A stretch of 12,044 nt of DNA. Origin: an uncultured Lachnospiraceae bacterium (GTDB lineage Bacteria; Bacillota; Clostridia; Lachnospirales; Lachnospiraceae). A model generated the notes under the pieces. It had not been told where the DNA came from. It saw only the letters and a program-made list of their open reading frames with translations, and did no database searches. The stretch lies in the NCBI GenBank assembly GCA_947565255.1, contig CANOFI010000044.1, positions 1-12,044 on the forward strand, read 5' to 3'. The position numbers and the translations under genes were made by a program. Positions 1 through 6,731 of this stretch are shown here, in pieces (the stretch's first letter is position 1; every line of letters starts with the position of its first letter).

Positions 1-1452
1 ATGGTAACCGAAATTCCTCAAGGACAAAAATTCAATATGGCGAGGGCGGGTATGACAGGTACTGCCCTGACTGAGGAAAAGGAATTCAGGGACATTTATG
101 GAATGGATGTCATTGAAATACCGACGAACCGTCCGGTTGTCCGGAAGGACCATCACGACGCCATTTTCAAGACAAGAAAAGAAAAACTGCATGCAGTGGC
201 TGACGAAATTGAAAGGACACACGCGGCAGGGCAGCCGGTGCTGGTTGGCACCATCACGATTGAGGCCTCGGAGGAGGTCAGTTCGCTGCTGAAAAAACGC
301 GGCATTCCGCATAAGGTTCTGAATGCAAAGTTTCATGAATTGGAGGCCGAGATAGTAGCGGATGCCGGCGTACACGGTGCAGTTACGATTGCAACCAATA
401 TGGCGGGCCGCGGTACGGATATTAAGTTAGATGAGATTGCGAAGGAGGCAGGAGGGCTTAAGATTGTCGGTACAGAAAGGCATGAGTCGAGACGTATTGA
501 TAACCAGCTCCGGGGACGTTCCGGACGCCAGGGCGATCCGGGCGAATCCAAATTCTATCTCTCGCTGGAAGACGATTTGATGAGGTTATTCGGCTCGGAC
601 AAGCTGATGGGAATGTTCAATGCCCTTCATGTGCCTGAAAATGAAGAAATTCAGCACAGCATGCTGACAAATGCCATTGAAAAAGCACAGAAGAAAATCG
701 AAGGAAATAACTTCGGCATTCGTAAAAATCTGCTGGAATACGACCAGGTCATGAATGAGCAGAGAGAATTGATTTATGAAGAGCGGCGCCGTGTTCTGGA
801 TGGTGAGAATATGAAAGACTCCATTCAGGACATGATTTCCGATGTCATAGAGGATAAAACTGCCATTGTTCTCAGCGATGATTTGTCCAGAGAGGAATGG
901 GATTATGAAGAATTGAACCATGTCTTAGGTTCCATTATTCCGTTTGTGGACTTAACGCCGGAGCATTATGAAGACTGCCAGAATAAGGACGAATTTGTTG
1001 AGAAGCTCAAGGAGGAAGCGCTGGAAATTTACGACAATAAGGAAAAAGAGTTTCCTGATGCAGAGCAGCTTCGTGAAGTTGAGCGTGTTATTCTGTTAAA
1101 GGTGATTGACCACAAATGGATGGATCATATCGATGATATGGAACAGTTGCGTCAGGGTGTCGGACTGCAGGCATACGGACAAAGAGATCCGCTTGTGGAA
1201 TATAAGACCAGCGGTTTTGATATGTTCAATGAGATGACAGACAACATCAAAGAGGAAACAGTGCGTCTGTTATACAGCATCCGTGTGGAACAGCAGATAG
1301 AAAGAGAACAGGTTGCCAAAGTGACAGGAACCAATAAGGATGATACGGTGCAGAAGGGTCCGAAAAGGCGCCAGTCCGAGAAAATTTATCCAAACGATCC
1401 GTGTCCGTGCGGAAGCGGCCTGAAATATAAGCAGTGCTGCGGCAGAAGATAA
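1..1452 (+). CDS. secA: Preprotein translocase ATPase SecA, 3' part (5' end outside window)
   Basis: C-terminal 483 residues of SecA, the cytoplasmic ATPase motor that pushes unfolded preproteins through SecYEG. About 350 N-terminal residues (NBD1 with Walker A/B and most of the preprotein-binding domain) lie upstream, so the ATG at base 1 is not the true start. Visible in order: the AGMTGTA entry to NBD2 (residues 16-22), the TNMAGRGTDIKL helicase-type motif (132-143), the GTERHESRRIDNQLRGRSGR motif (157-176), a helical scaffold, the two-helix-finger region (VIDHKWMDHIDDMEQLRQG), and a C-terminal zinc tail with CxC-x8-CC (C468, C470, C479, C480), which in other bacteria binds Zn and SecB or the ribosome. 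From residue 11 on it matches SecA throughout. The first nine or so residues (VTEIPQGQ) do not resemble the usual TITFQNFF segment there; see findings. Confidence 0.96.
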   Translation: MVTEIPQGQKFNMARAGMTGTALTEEKEFRDIYGMDVIEIPTNRPVVRKDHHDAIFKTRKEKLHAVADEIERTHAAGQPVLVGTITIEASEEVSSLLKKRGIPHKVLNAKFHELEAEIVADAGVHGAVTIATNMAGRGTDIKLDEIAKEAGGLKIVGTERHESRRIDNQLRGRSGRQGDPGESKFYLSLEDDLMRLFGSDKLMGMFNALHVPENEEIQHSMLTNAIEKAQKKIEGNNFGIRKNLLEYDQVMNEQRELIYEERRRVLDGENMKDSIQDMISDVIEDKTAIVLSDDLSREEWDYEELNHVLGSIIPFVDLTPEHYEDCQNKDEFVEKLKEEALEIYDNKEKEFPDAEQLREVERVILLKVIDHKWMDHIDDMEQLRQGVGLQAYGQRDPLVEYKTSGFDMFNEMTDNIKEETVRLLYSIRVEQQIEREQVAKVTGTNKDDTVQKGPKRRQSEKIYPNDPCPCGSGLKYKQCCGRR

Positions 1453-1454
1453 AA

Positions 1455-1472
1455 GAACATTTGTTCGAAAAA
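1455..1472 (+). repeat. Copy 1 of an intergenic GAAC-N4-GTTCGAAAAA motif (LexA-box-like)
   Basis: GAACATTTGTTCGAAAAA lies three bases after the secA stop. Its core is close to the B. subtilis SOS box (CGAAC-RNRY-GTTCG): the half-sites match, with one mismatch in the centre and A instead of the outer C. It lies 83 bases before the prfB start and just before the 1477-1511 hairpin. No SOS role is known for prfB, so regulation by LexA is a guess. Confidence 0.35.
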
Positions 1473-1476
1473 CAGT

Positions 1477-1511
1477 ACAGCCGGATTTTCTGAAAAAGAA
1501 GCTCCGGCTGT
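1477..1511 (+). other. Strong hairpin in the secA-prfB gap
   Basis: ACAGCCGGA at 1477-1485 is an exact reverse complement of TCCGGCTGT at 1503-1511. After one mismatch the stem can continue (bases 1487-1491 with 1497-1501, one G-T pair), leaving a five-base loop. No T-run follows on the + strand (TCGCAATTACC), so it is not a standard intrinsic terminator for secA. On the - strand it would be followed by a short T5 run, but no - strand gene needs it. It could be an RNA-stabilising or attenuating element. Confidence 0.5.
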
Positions 1512-1554
1512 CGCAATTACCGAAACAAATTATAAAAAGAAAGAGGTGACAACA

Positions 1555-2683
1555 ATGGTAGAATTAGATGCATTAAAAACAACGCTTGCATCCTATACAA
1601 AGCCATTATTGGAAGTGAGGGATTCACTTTGACTTAGAAAATAAGGAGAAGCGAATCGAAGAATTAGAAAAAAACATGGAAGAGCCAGATTTTTGGGAAC
1701 GGGGCGATGAGGCCCAGGAGGCCATGAAGGAGCTGAAAAGCCTGAAGGATTCCTTTGAGCAGTACCAGTCCCTGAAACAGCAATATGAAGACATGGAAAC
1801 GCTGATTGAGATGGGGTATGAGGAGCAGGATGCAGAGCTGGTTCCGGAAATCACCCAGATGATGAATGAATTTGAGGAGTATTTTGACAGCGTGCGCATG
1901 CAGACGCTGCTTCATGAGGAATACGACAAAGACAATGCAATTCTTTCTCTCCATGCCGGTGCGGGCGGAACAGAAAGCTGTGACTGGGTGAGCATGCTGT
2001 ACCGCATGTATACAAGATGGGCAGAGCGGAAAGGGTTTTCCGTGGAAGTGCTTGACTGGCTGGACGGTGACGAGGCCGGTATCAAATCCGTGACAGTGGA
2101 GATAAAGGGAGACAATGCCTATGGGTATTTAAAGTCGGAGCACGGGGTGCACCGTCTGGTGCGGATTTCCCCATTCAATGCCGCGGGAAAACGCCAGACC
2201 TCGTTTGCGTCCTGTGATGTGATGCCGGATATCGAAGAAGATTTGGATATCGAAGTTAAGGAGGACGATTTGCGGATTGACACGTACCGCTCCAGCGGTG
2301 CCGGCGGGCAGCATATTAACAAGACATCGTCCGCGGTCCGTATTACCCATCTGCCGACCAATATTGTGGTGCAGTGTCAGAATGAGCGTTCCCAGCATAT
2401 GAACAAAGACAAGGCCATGCAGATGTTAAAGGCAAAATTATTTCTGTTGAAAAAACAGGAAAACGAGGCAAAGACTGCCGGAATCCGCGGGGAAGTCAAA
2501 GATAACGGCTGGGGCAGCCAGATACGTTCCTATGTGATGCAGCCGTACACGATGGTAAAAGACCACAGGACAGGCAGGGAATCCGGCGTAGTGGATAAGG
2601 TGCTGGACGGAGAAATTGATGGGTTTATCAATGAGTATTTAAAATGGAAGGCGACTGGAACGCCTGCAGGAAGTGAACAGTAA
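1555..2683 (+). CDS. prfB: Peptide chain release factor 2 (programmed +1 frameshift)
   Basis: RF2 recognises UGA and UAA and triggers peptidyl-tRNA hydrolysis on the ribosome. Translation starts at ATG 1555 behind AGAGGTG (1542-1548), runs 25 codons to CTT 1627-1629, meets an in-frame TGA at 1630-1632, and must shift +1 (skipping T1630) to resume at GAC 1631 and end at TAA 2681-2683. The product is 375 residues against about 365 in E. coli. After the shift the sequence reads DLENKEKRIEELEKNMEEPDFW, typical of RF2 domain 1. The SPF stop-codon tripeptide falls at residues 205-207 (2168-2176) and the catalytic GGQ at 250-252 (2303-2311), the same numbers as in E. coli RF2. Residue 246 is Ser. 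A start at ATG 1676 would lose the frameshift and part of domain 1. secA-prfB adjacency is common in Firmicutes. Autoregulation follows from the frameshift: low RF2 favours shifting. Confidence 0.97.
1617..1633 (+). promoter_or_regulatory. prfB programmed +1 frameshift site (CTT TGA C)
   Basis: The slippery CTT (1627-1629), stop TGA (1630-1632) and following C (1633) form the conserved CTTTGAC of prfB frameshift sites. Upstream lies GAGGG (1617-1621), which can act as the internal Shine-Dalgarno stimulator. It ends five bases before CTT, whereas in E. coli (AGGGGG TAT CTT) three bases intervene. The 0-frame and +1-frame halves are both clearly RF2, so the shift itself is well supported; only the spacing is unusual. 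Confidence 0.93.
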
Positions 2684-2721
2684 CAAAAGATTGCCAAAAA
2701 ACAGCAGGCGAAAATAAGGTC

Positions 2722-2750
2722 TTGCATTTTTTGACGAAATATGCTAATAT
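2722..2750 (+). promoter_or_regulatory. Sigma-A-type promoter with TG-extended -10, upstream of the ThrR-like gene
   Basis: TTGCAT (2722-2727), a 17-base spacer, then TAATAT (2745-2750) preceded by TGC, an extended -10. Transcription would start near 2757 and leave a leader of about 50 bases before ATG 2810. A nearby TTGACG (2731-2736) is only 8 bases from the -10 and is not usable with it. Confidence 0.6.
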
Positions 2751-2761
2751 CTTTGTGAAAA

Positions 2762-2791
2762 AGACAAATGTATTCCGTATGCAGACAAATG
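2762..2791 (+). repeat. Two 9-bp direct repeats, 21 bp apart, in the ThrR-like leader
   Basis: AGACAAATG occurs at 2762-2770 and again at 2783-2791. The 21-bp spacing is two DNA turns, so both copies face the same side of the helix. They sit just downstream of the likely transcription start, where a repressor would block transcription. No protein is shown to bind here. Confidence 0.45.
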
Positions 2792-2809
2792 AAAGGGAAA
2801 GTGTCTAAA

Positions 2810-3283
2810 ATGTCTGAAATGTTTGAAAATTCACGAAAGTCAGATAAAAGAAAATATTTTGTTGTGACACACAGGGCGCTTCCCGAGGTGCTGTTAAAGG
2901 TTGTGGAGGCAAAGCGGTTATTAGAGTCCGGACGGGTACAGACCGTGCAGGAAGCGATTGAAAAAGTAGGAATCAGCCGAAGCTCTTTTTACAAATACCA
3001 GGATGATATTTTTCCATATCACGATAATGCAAAAGGAAAAACCTTAACGGTGGTTATGCAGATGGATGACGAGCCCGGACTGTTAGCCCTGGTGCTGCAG
3101 GTCATTGCAAAGTTTCATGCGAATGTGCTGACTATCCATCAGAGTATTCCGGTGAACGGAATTGCATCCGTAACGCTGAGCGCGGATATTTTGCCGTCTA
3201 CGGGTGATGTGGAGCAGATGATAGATGAGATAGAAACGCTGCAGGGAATACACTATGTAAAAATAATTGCGAAAGAAGGTTAA
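2810..3283 (+). CDS. thrR: ACT-domain transcriptional regulator, ThrR/PheB (UPF0735) family
   Basis: 157 residues. The N-terminal third carries a helix-turn-helix-like segment (about 42-62, VQEAIEKVGISRSSFYKY) and residues 78-153 form an ACT domain (TLTVVMQMDDEPGLLALVLQVIAKFHANVLTIHQ), the usual small-molecule (amino acid) sensor. The layout and the SRSSFYKYxDxIFPxH signature match B. subtilis PheB/YszB, renamed ThrR and reported as a DNA-binding repressor of threonine biosynthesis genes. Here it lies three bases upstream of hom, which supports that role. I chose ATG 2810 because AAAGGGAA (2792-2799) is well placed before it; the longer reading from 2768 would begin only about 10 bases after the predicted transcription start and has no ribosome binding site. 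The family assignment is strong; the DNA target and ligand are inferred. Confidence 0.88.
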   Translation: MSEMFENSRKSDKRKYFVVTHRALPEVLLKVVEAKRLLESGRVQTVQEAIEKVGISRSSFYKYQDDIFPYHDNAKGKTLTVVMQMDDEPGLLALVLQVIAKFHANVLTIHQSIPVNGIASVTLSADILPSTGDVEQMIDEIETLQGIHYVKIIAKEG

Positions 3284-3286
3284 GAG

Positions 3287-4498
3287 ATGTTACAGATAGC
3301 AGTTTTAGGCTATGGCACAGTAGGTTCAGGTGTTGTGGAAGTCATTGAGAAAAATCAGGAGCTGATTCAGAAAAAAGCCGGTGACCAGGTATATGTAAAA
3401 CACGTGTTGGATTTAAGAGATTTTCCGGGGGACCCGATTCAGGAAAGAATTGTCCATGACTATGATGTCATTGTAAAAGACCCGGAAATAAAAGTGGTAG
3501 TTGAGGTGATGGGCGGAATCAATCCTGCCTATGAATTTGTAAAAGCAGCACTGGAGGCAGGAAAAAGCGTCGCGACATCCAATAAAGCGCTGGTTGCAAA
3601 GCATGGCGCAGAGCTTCTTGCAGTTGCAAAGGAAAAAAATGTCAACTTTTTCTTTGAGGCGAGCGTCGGCGGTGGAATCCCGATTATCCGCCCGTTAAAC
3701 ACTTGTCTGACGGCCGATGACGTGGACGAAATTTCCGGTATTTTAAATGGAACGACAAATTATATGTTAAGTAAAATGACATTCGAGGGCCTGGGCTTTG
3801 ACAGCGTTTTGAAAGACGCACAGAACAAGGGGTATGCGGAGAGCAACCCGGAGGCAGACATAGAAGGGCATGATGCGTGCCGGAAGATTGCGATTTTGAC
3901 TTCGCTTATCATGGGGCAGCAGGTGAATTTTGAGGAGATTCCTACCGAGGGAATTACCAATATCACCGCAGAGGATATCAAATATGCGCAGGCAATGGGC
4001 AGAAGAATCAAATTGCTTGCAACGAGCAAAAAGAAAAATGGAATGGTGTATGCCAGGGTTGCGCCGTTTCTTGTCAGTGCCGACCACGCATTGTACGGCA
4101 TCAATGATGTGTTTAATGCAATTTTCGTCCATGGCAATATGTTAGGCGATGCCATGTTTTACGGCAGCGGCGCCGGAAAGCTTCCGACAGCAAGCGCGGT
4201 GGTTGCCGACGTCATAGACGCTTTGAGAAGAACAGAAAACGCACCTGTGGAATGGAAGAAAGAACCGCTCAGGTTAGCAGATGTTACAGAGGCCAAGAGC
4301 AGATTTTTTGTGCGTCTGAAAGGAGATATCGCGCAGGCAAAGGCGATGTTTGGCGATGATATGGCGAAAGGCTGGAGCGTAAGCAATATCATCGTAGACG
4401 GAGAATGCGGCTTTATCACCAATGAAATAACAGAAAAACAGTTTGAAACGATTACAGCGAGATCCGAAAACATTGTAAACCGCATCCGCCTGTTGTAA
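3287..4498 (+). CDS. hom: Homoserine dehydrogenase
   Basis: 403 residues. Reduces aspartate semialdehyde to homoserine with NAD(P)H, the branch step toward threonine and methionine. The N-terminal Rossmann fold has GYGTVGSG at residues 8-15. The catalytic region has GILNGTTNYML and then the family signature A178-x3-GYAESNP-x2-D-I-E-G-x-D196-x3-K200; D196 and K200 align with the catalytic Asp/Lys pair known from yeast. The C-terminal 75 or so residues (SRFFVRLKGDIAQAKAMFG...VNRIRLL) look like a shortened or degenerate ACT domain: the strand start resembles ACT but the usual PGxL sensor loop is missing. It begins 3 bases after the ThrR-like stop, with AGAAGG (3274-3279) as ribosome binding site, so the two are surely co-transcribed. 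Confidence 0.95.
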   Translation: MLQIAVLGYGTVGSGVVEVIEKNQELIQKKAGDQVYVKHVLDLRDFPGDPIQERIVHDYDVIVKDPEIKVVVEVMGGINPAYEFVKAALEAGKSVATSNKALVAKHGAELLAVAKEKNVNFFFEASVGGGIPIIRPLNTCLTADDVDEISGILNGTTNYMLSKMTFEGLGFDSVLKDAQNKGYAESNPEADIEGHDACRKIAILTSLIMGQQVNFEEIPTEGITNITAEDIKYAQAMGRRIKLLATSKKKNGMVYARVAPFLVSADHALYGINDVFNAIFVHGNMLGDAMFYGSGAGKLPTASAVVADVIDALRRTENAPVEWKKEPLRLADVTEAKSRFFVRLKGDIAQAKAMFGDDMAKGWSVSNIIVDGECGFITNEITEKQFETITARSENIVNRIRLL

Positions 4499-4544
4499 AA
4501 AGCCGCAGAGGTTAGGATGTAAATGAATGTTCAAACACGCTTCA

Positions 4545-4562
4545 GAACTAAAGTTCGAAAAA
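4545..4562 (+). repeat. Copy 2 of an intergenic GAAC-N4-GTTCGAAAAA motif
   Basis: GAACTAAAGTTCGAAAAA, with a GAAC/GTTC dyad, ends two bases before the AAGGAG ribosome binding site of the next gene. The other copy, GAACATTTGTTCGAAAAA, is at 1455-1472 between secA and prfB. The dyad resembles the Gram-positive LexA/DinR box, but this copy deviates in the four central bases. Confidence 0.4.
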
Positions 4563-4575
4563 GAAGGAGAGAAAG

Positions 4576-5778
4576 ATGAAATATATTGTTGTTTTGGGTG
4601 ATGGCATGGCGGACGAGCCGATAAAAGAGCTGGGCAGCCAGACCCCGTTAGAGTATGCCGATACGCCTATGATGGACGAGCTGGCAGCAAAGTCGGAAAT
4701 TGGCCTGGTACATACGATTCCGGATGGAATGAGTCCCGGCAGTGATACGGCCAATTTGTCTGTTTTGGGGTATAATCCGAAAAAATATTACACAGGACGC
4801 TCTCCATTAGAAGCACTCAGCATCGGTGTTCCCATGAAAGAAACCGATATTGCGATTCGCTGCAATCTGGTGACCGTATCGGAGGAACATGTGCCCTATG
4901 AGGAACAAAAGATTTTGGACCACAGTTCTGGTGAAATCAGCACAAAGGATGCAGCAGAGCTGCTGGACGCAGTGCAAAAAGAACTGGGCAGCAGCGTTTT
5001 TCGCTATTACACGGGAATCAGTTACCGGCATCTGCTCATTTGGGATAAAGGCGAGGTGGTGGAGCTTACCCCACCCCACGATGTGTTAGGCCAGACGATC
5101 GGGCAGTATCTTCCGAAAGAAGAGCAGCTAAGGGAAATGATGAAAAAGAGTTATGATATTTTAAAGGACCATCCGATTAATGCTGCCAGGAAGCAAAAAG
5201 GGCTGAATCCCGCCAACAGTATATGGTTTTGGGGTGCGGGCACAAAGCCGTGCCTTTCCTCCTTTGAAGAAAAAAATCATTTAAAAGGCGCTATGATATC
5301 CGCAGTGGATTTGCTCAAAGGCATTGCGGTTGGAACCGGCATGAAAAATATTCATGTGGACGGCGCGGACGGTACGCTTCATACCAATTATGAAGGCAAG
5401 GCGGACGCTGCAATTGATGTCCTGACAAAAGAAGGGTATGATTTTGTCTATATCCATGTGGAGGCGCCGGACGAGATGGGGCATCAGGGAAGTGCAGAGC
5501 GCAAAATCCAGGCCATTCAGTTTTTGGATGAAAAAGTAATCCGCCGTGTAAAGGAAGGAATGGACAAAAGGAAAGAGGATTACCGCATGCTAGTGCTCCC
5601 GGACCATCCGACCCCGATTTGTGTCAGAACCCATACGTCCAGTCCGGTTCCGTATCTGTTATATGACAGCACAGATGAACAGAACAGAACCTGGAAGTAT
5701 AACGAAAAAGAGGCGAAGGCAAGCGGAAATTACATTGCCGATGGGCCTGGAATCATGGAAAAGCTGTTTTCAAAATAG
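4576..5778 (+). CDS. Cofactor-independent phosphoglycerate mutase-like protein, proposed homoserine kinase
   Basis: 400 residues, alkaline-phosphatase superfamily with two metal sites. Residues seen: D9 (LGDGMAD), the phospho-acceptor S56 in PGSDTANLSVLGYNP, D299 and H303 (EAPDEMGHQG), D343-H344 (LPDHPTP) and H353. These fit the two-Mn site of iPGM enzymes. Overall it matches the archaeal-type apgM group, within which a bacterial subfamily has been proposed as a non-homologous homoserine kinase because it sits beside threonine genes. Its position right after hom favours O-phosphohomoserine formation over a glycolytic role. ATG 4576 has AAGGAG (4564-4569) at good distance. The 77-base gap after hom shows no convincing promoter or terminator. 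The fold is near certain; the substrate is inferred from context. Confidence 0.88.
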   Translation: MKYIVVLGDGMADEPIKELGSQTPLEYADTPMMDELAAKSEIGLVHTIPDGMSPGSDTANLSVLGYNPKKYYTGRSPLEALSIGVPMKETDIAIRCNLVTVSEEHVPYEEQKILDHSSGEISTKDAAELLDAVQKELGSSVFRYYTGISYRHLLIWDKGEVVELTPPHDVLGQTIGQYLPKEEQLREMMKKSYDILKDHPINAARKQKGLNPANSIWFWGAGTKPCLSSFEEKNHLKGAMISAVDLLKGIAVGTGMKNIHVDGADGTLHTNYEGKADAAIDVLTKEGYDFVYIHVEAPDEMGHQGSAERKIQAIQFLDEKVIRRVKEGMDKRKEDYRMLVLPDHPTPICVRTHTSSPVPYLLYDSTDEQNRTWKYNEKEAKASGNYIADGPGIMEKLFSK

Positions 5779-5790
5779 AGGAGGAGTTCC

Positions 5791-6300
5791 GTGGAAACAT
5801 TAGAGTTGGAAGTTTCGCTGGATGCGAAGCAGTATTACCATTTTAATTTATATCACTGTTATCACAGCCTGAGCGGATTTGTGAGCATTTTTCTCGGACT
5901 GCTCTGCATTGTGTACGGATTTTTGTTTCATGAGCAGCTCGATACGGCGAAATCCGTGATGTTTATCCTGCTGGGAATCGTTGTGCTTATTTTTAATCCG
6001 GTTTCTTTATTTTTAAGTACAAAAAGAAGATTTCTTGCGAATCCGGTTATGAAAAAGCCGGTTTTATACCGGTTTAGTGAAACCGGGATTCTGCTGAAGC
6101 AGGGCGAGGTAGAAGAGGAGATGCTGTGGGAAAATATCCGCAAGATTGTCAAAACCAGAGAAAGCATGATTTTTTACCTGACGAAGTACCGCGCCAACAT
6201 TATCCCGCTGGAGGAAATGGAGGGACATTACAAAGAGGTCTGTGCATTTCTGGAAAAGTATGTGGATAACAAAGTAATCCGGTTCCGGATGGAGCAGTAA
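5791..6300 (+). CDS. YcxB-like two-helix membrane protein
   Basis: 169 residues, function unknown. A short N-terminal part is followed by two predicted transmembrane helices (about 28-46 and 55-77) and a soluble C-terminal domain of alternating strands (YRFSETGILLKQGEVEEEMLWENIRKIVKTRESMIFYLT) ending in an amphipathic helix. This is the layout of the YcxB-like family (PH-like domain behind a membrane hairpin). It starts with GTG 5791 behind GAGGAGG (5777-5783), which overlaps the previous stop codon, and it ends one base before tsaE, so it is in the same transcript as both neighbours. Family assignment is from overall pattern only. Confidence 0.8.
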   Translation: METLELEVSLDAKQYYHFNLYHCYHSLSGFVSIFLGLLCIVYGFLFHEQLDTAKSVMFILLGIVVLIFNPVSLFLSTKRRFLANPVMKKPVLYRFSETGILLKQGEVEEEMLWENIRKIVKTRESMIFYLTKYRANIIPLEEMEGHYKEVCAFLEKYVDNKVIRFRMEQ

Positions 6301-6301
6301 T

Positions 6302-6727
6302 ATGATAATAGAGACATGGAGCGAAGAGGAAACCTATCGCGTCGGAAAAAAAATAGGAGAGCAGGCAGCGCCGGGTAAAGTGTATACTTTAGTCGGCGAT
6401 TTGGGCGTTGGAAAAACTGTATTCACCCAGGGCGCTGCGGCGGGACTGGGAATTGCAGGGCCGGTCTGCAGTCCGACGTTTACCATTGTGCAGCAGTATG
6501 AGGAAGGGCGCATGCCTTTTTATCATTTTGATGTATACCGTATCTGCGACCTTGCGGAAATGGATGAAATCGGATATGAAGAGATGTTTTACGGCGACGG
6601 TGTCTGTCTGGTTGAATGGGCAGACCGGATAAAAGAGCTGCTGCCAGAGCACTATACGGCGGTTTCTATTGAGAAGGATTTGGAAAAGGGATTCGATTAC
6701 CGGAGAATTATCATAGAGGAGATGTAG
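6302..6727 (+). CDS. tsaE: tRNA t6A37 biosynthesis ATPase TsaE
   Basis: 141 residues, normal length. TsaE is the P-loop ATPase that drives cycles of the TsaB-TsaD complex during threonylcarbamoyl transfer to A37 of ANN-decoding tRNAs. Walker A GDLGVGKT is at residues 32-39; the family motifs SPTFTIVQQY (57-66), HFDVYR (75-80) and VEWADR (104-109) are all present. GGAG in the end of the preceding gene (6291-6294) serves as ribosome binding site for ATG 6302. Followed after four bases by tsaB, its functional partner. Confidence 0.96.
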   Translation: MIIETWSEEETYRVGKKIGEQAAPGKVYTLVGDLGVGKTVFTQGAAAGLGIAGPVCSPTFTIVQQYEEGRMPFYHFDVYRICDLAEMDEIGYEEMFYGDGVCLVEWADRIKELLPEHYTAVSIEKDLEKGFDYRRIIIEEM

Positions 6728-6731
6728 GAAA

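Noticed and set aside
1531..1536. TATAAA before prfB as a -10 box
   Set aside because: No -35 at suitable spacing, and transcription would start inside the ribosome binding site.
2661..2710. Inverted repeat CGCCTGC / GCAGGCG around the prfB stop as a terminator
   Set aside because: Only 7 bp with a 36-base loop and no T-run directly after; too weak to call.
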